Source of the DNA: CALXVA01 sp964587175 | GTDB lineage: Bacteria; Bacillota; Clostridia; TANB77; CAG-508 | Direction of reading: 5' to 3' | Assembly (NCBI GenBank): GCA_964587175.1 | Contig: CAZPKK010000048.1 | Coordinates: forward strand, 1-7,440 | DNA: 7,440 nt | In this document: positions 6,738-7,440 of the stretch, piece by piece | Position numbering within the stretch: the stretch's first letter is position 1 | Layout of the letters: the number at the start of each line of letters is the position of its first letter | Translations under genes and position numbers: made by a program | The notes under the pieces: model-generated | Databases searched by the model: none | Told to the model about the DNA's origin: nothing | What the model saw: only the letters and a program-made list of their open reading frames with translations

Positions 6738-6774
6738 AAAAAGCAAGGGGATTACAATTTCTTGCACCCCTTGC
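6738..6774 (-). terminator. rho-independent terminator of tuf
   Basis: On the - strand, GCAAGGGG (6774-6767) pairs with CCCCTTGC (6750-6743). The 16-nt loop can itself pair as GCAA/TTGT around a GAAA tetraloop, making a long stable hairpin. Five T follow (6742-6738). The hairpin starts about 25 bp after the tuf stop codon. Flanking A/T runs on both sides make it potentially bidirectional. Confidence 0.92.
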
Positions 6775-6799
6775 TTTATATTTTTTATTTAATTTTATT

Positions 6800-7440
6800 T
6801 TATTCAATAACGTCTGAAACAACTCCAGAACCTACTGTTCTACCACCCTCACGGATAGCGAATCTTAGTCCTTTTTCAATAGCTATTGGTGTAATAAGTT
6901 CAACTGTCATGTCTACATTATCACCTGGCATAACCATTTCTGTTCCAGCTGCTAATTCAATAACACCTGTAACGTCTGTTGTTCTGAAATAGAATTGTGG
7001 TCTATATCCATTGAAGAATGGTGTATGACGTCCACCTTCTTCTTTTGTTAGAACATATACTTGTGCTTTGAATTTTGTATGTGGATGTATTGTTCCTGGT
7101 TTTGCAAGAACTTGACCACGCTCAACTTCATCTCTTTGAATACCTCTTAAAAGTACTCCTATATTATCACCAGCTTCTGCTTGGTCTAATATTTTTCTAA
7201 ACATTTCAACACCAGTAACAACTGATTTTTTAGATTCTTTAGAAAGCCCTACAATTTCGATTTCATCTTGTAATTTTACTGTTCCTCTTTCTACTCTACC
7301 TGTAACAACTGTTCCTCTACCACTGATTGTCATAACATCTTCAATAGGCATTAAGAATGGTTGATCTATTGGTCTTTCTGGTGTTGGGATATAACTATCT
7401 ACTGCATCCATCAAATCTTTCATTGGAGCATAAACAGGAT
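6800..7440 (-). CDS. tuf: elongation factor Tu, C-terminal part (5' end outside window)
   Basis: The frame is open from the window edge (first whole codon at 7438) to the TAA at 6802-6800, giving 212 residues; a complete EF-Tu has about 395. The window holds the end of the GTPase domain (LMDAVDSYIPTPERP), domain 2 (from PFLMPIEDVMTISGRGTV, with VTGRVERG, DEIEIVG and GDNIGVLLRG) and domain 3 (GQVLAKPGTIHPH, GGRHTPFF, YRPQFYFRTTDVTG, MVMPGDN, RFAIREGGRTVGSGVV). EF-Tu with GTP brings aminoacyl-tRNA to the ribosome. The internal ATG at 7423 is not the start, because the preceding codons (PVYAP) continue the EF-Tu frame. Relative to its neighbours the coding sequence is richer in G and C, as expected for a highly expressed gene. 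A strong terminator follows. Confidence 0.98.
   Translation of the reverse strand, partial: PVYAPMKDLMDAVDSYIPTPERPIDQPFLMPIEDVMTISGRGTVVTGRVERGTVKLQDEIEIVGLSKESKKSVVTGVEMFRKILDQAEAGDNIGVLLRGIQRDEVERGQVLAKPGTIHPHTKFKAQVYVLTKEEGGRHTPFFNGYRPQFYFRTTDVTGVIELAAGTEMVMPGDNVDMTVELITPIAIEKGLRFAIREGGRTVGSGVVSDVIE

Overview
The window looks like a chromosomal segment from a low-G+C, spore-forming Clostridia-type Firmicute. The base composition is strongly AT-rich, with A/T-ending codons throughout. The gene set (ClpC, EF-Tu of Firmicute type, ComEC, a BofC-like protein), the AGGAGG-type ribosome binding sites and a site resembling a forespore sigma-G promoter all fit. I cannot name a species.

Layout. 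Two genes run rightward on the + strand: the C-terminal part of a ClpC-type ATPase (1-1238, cut by the left edge) and a CDP-alcohol phosphatidyltransferase, probably pgsA (1335-1910). The latter has its own consensus sigma-A promoter and a strong terminator at 1921-1955. Four genes run leftward on the - strand. From upstream to downstream they are: the C-terminal half of EF-Tu (6800-7440, cut by the right edge); a secreted NlpC/P60 peptidoglycan hydrolase with three SH3b domains (5303-6679); the DNA-uptake channel protein ComEC (2748 to 5192 or 5222); and a small membrane-anchored BofC-like protein (2021-2620). The two sets converge at about 1911-2020, an interval that also carries an imperfect inverted repeat.

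Transcription. Most genes appear to be separate units. tuf ends in a strong terminator that sits directly against the consensus promoter of the NlpC/P60 gene. comEC has a candidate -10 box and ends in a hairpin just before the BofC-like gene. The BofC-like gene is preceded by GTATA-N17-CATACTA, matching the sigma-G consensus, so both its sequence and its promoter point to forespore expression.

These are mostly housekeeping genes (proteolysis, phospholipid synthesis, cell-wall turnover, translation) plus one competence and one sporulation-linked gene. I do not see a new multi-gene system. The points most worth a second look are the probable non-canonical ATA start codon of comEC, the sigma-G-like promoter of the BofC-like gene, and the inverted repeat that contains that gene's stop codon.
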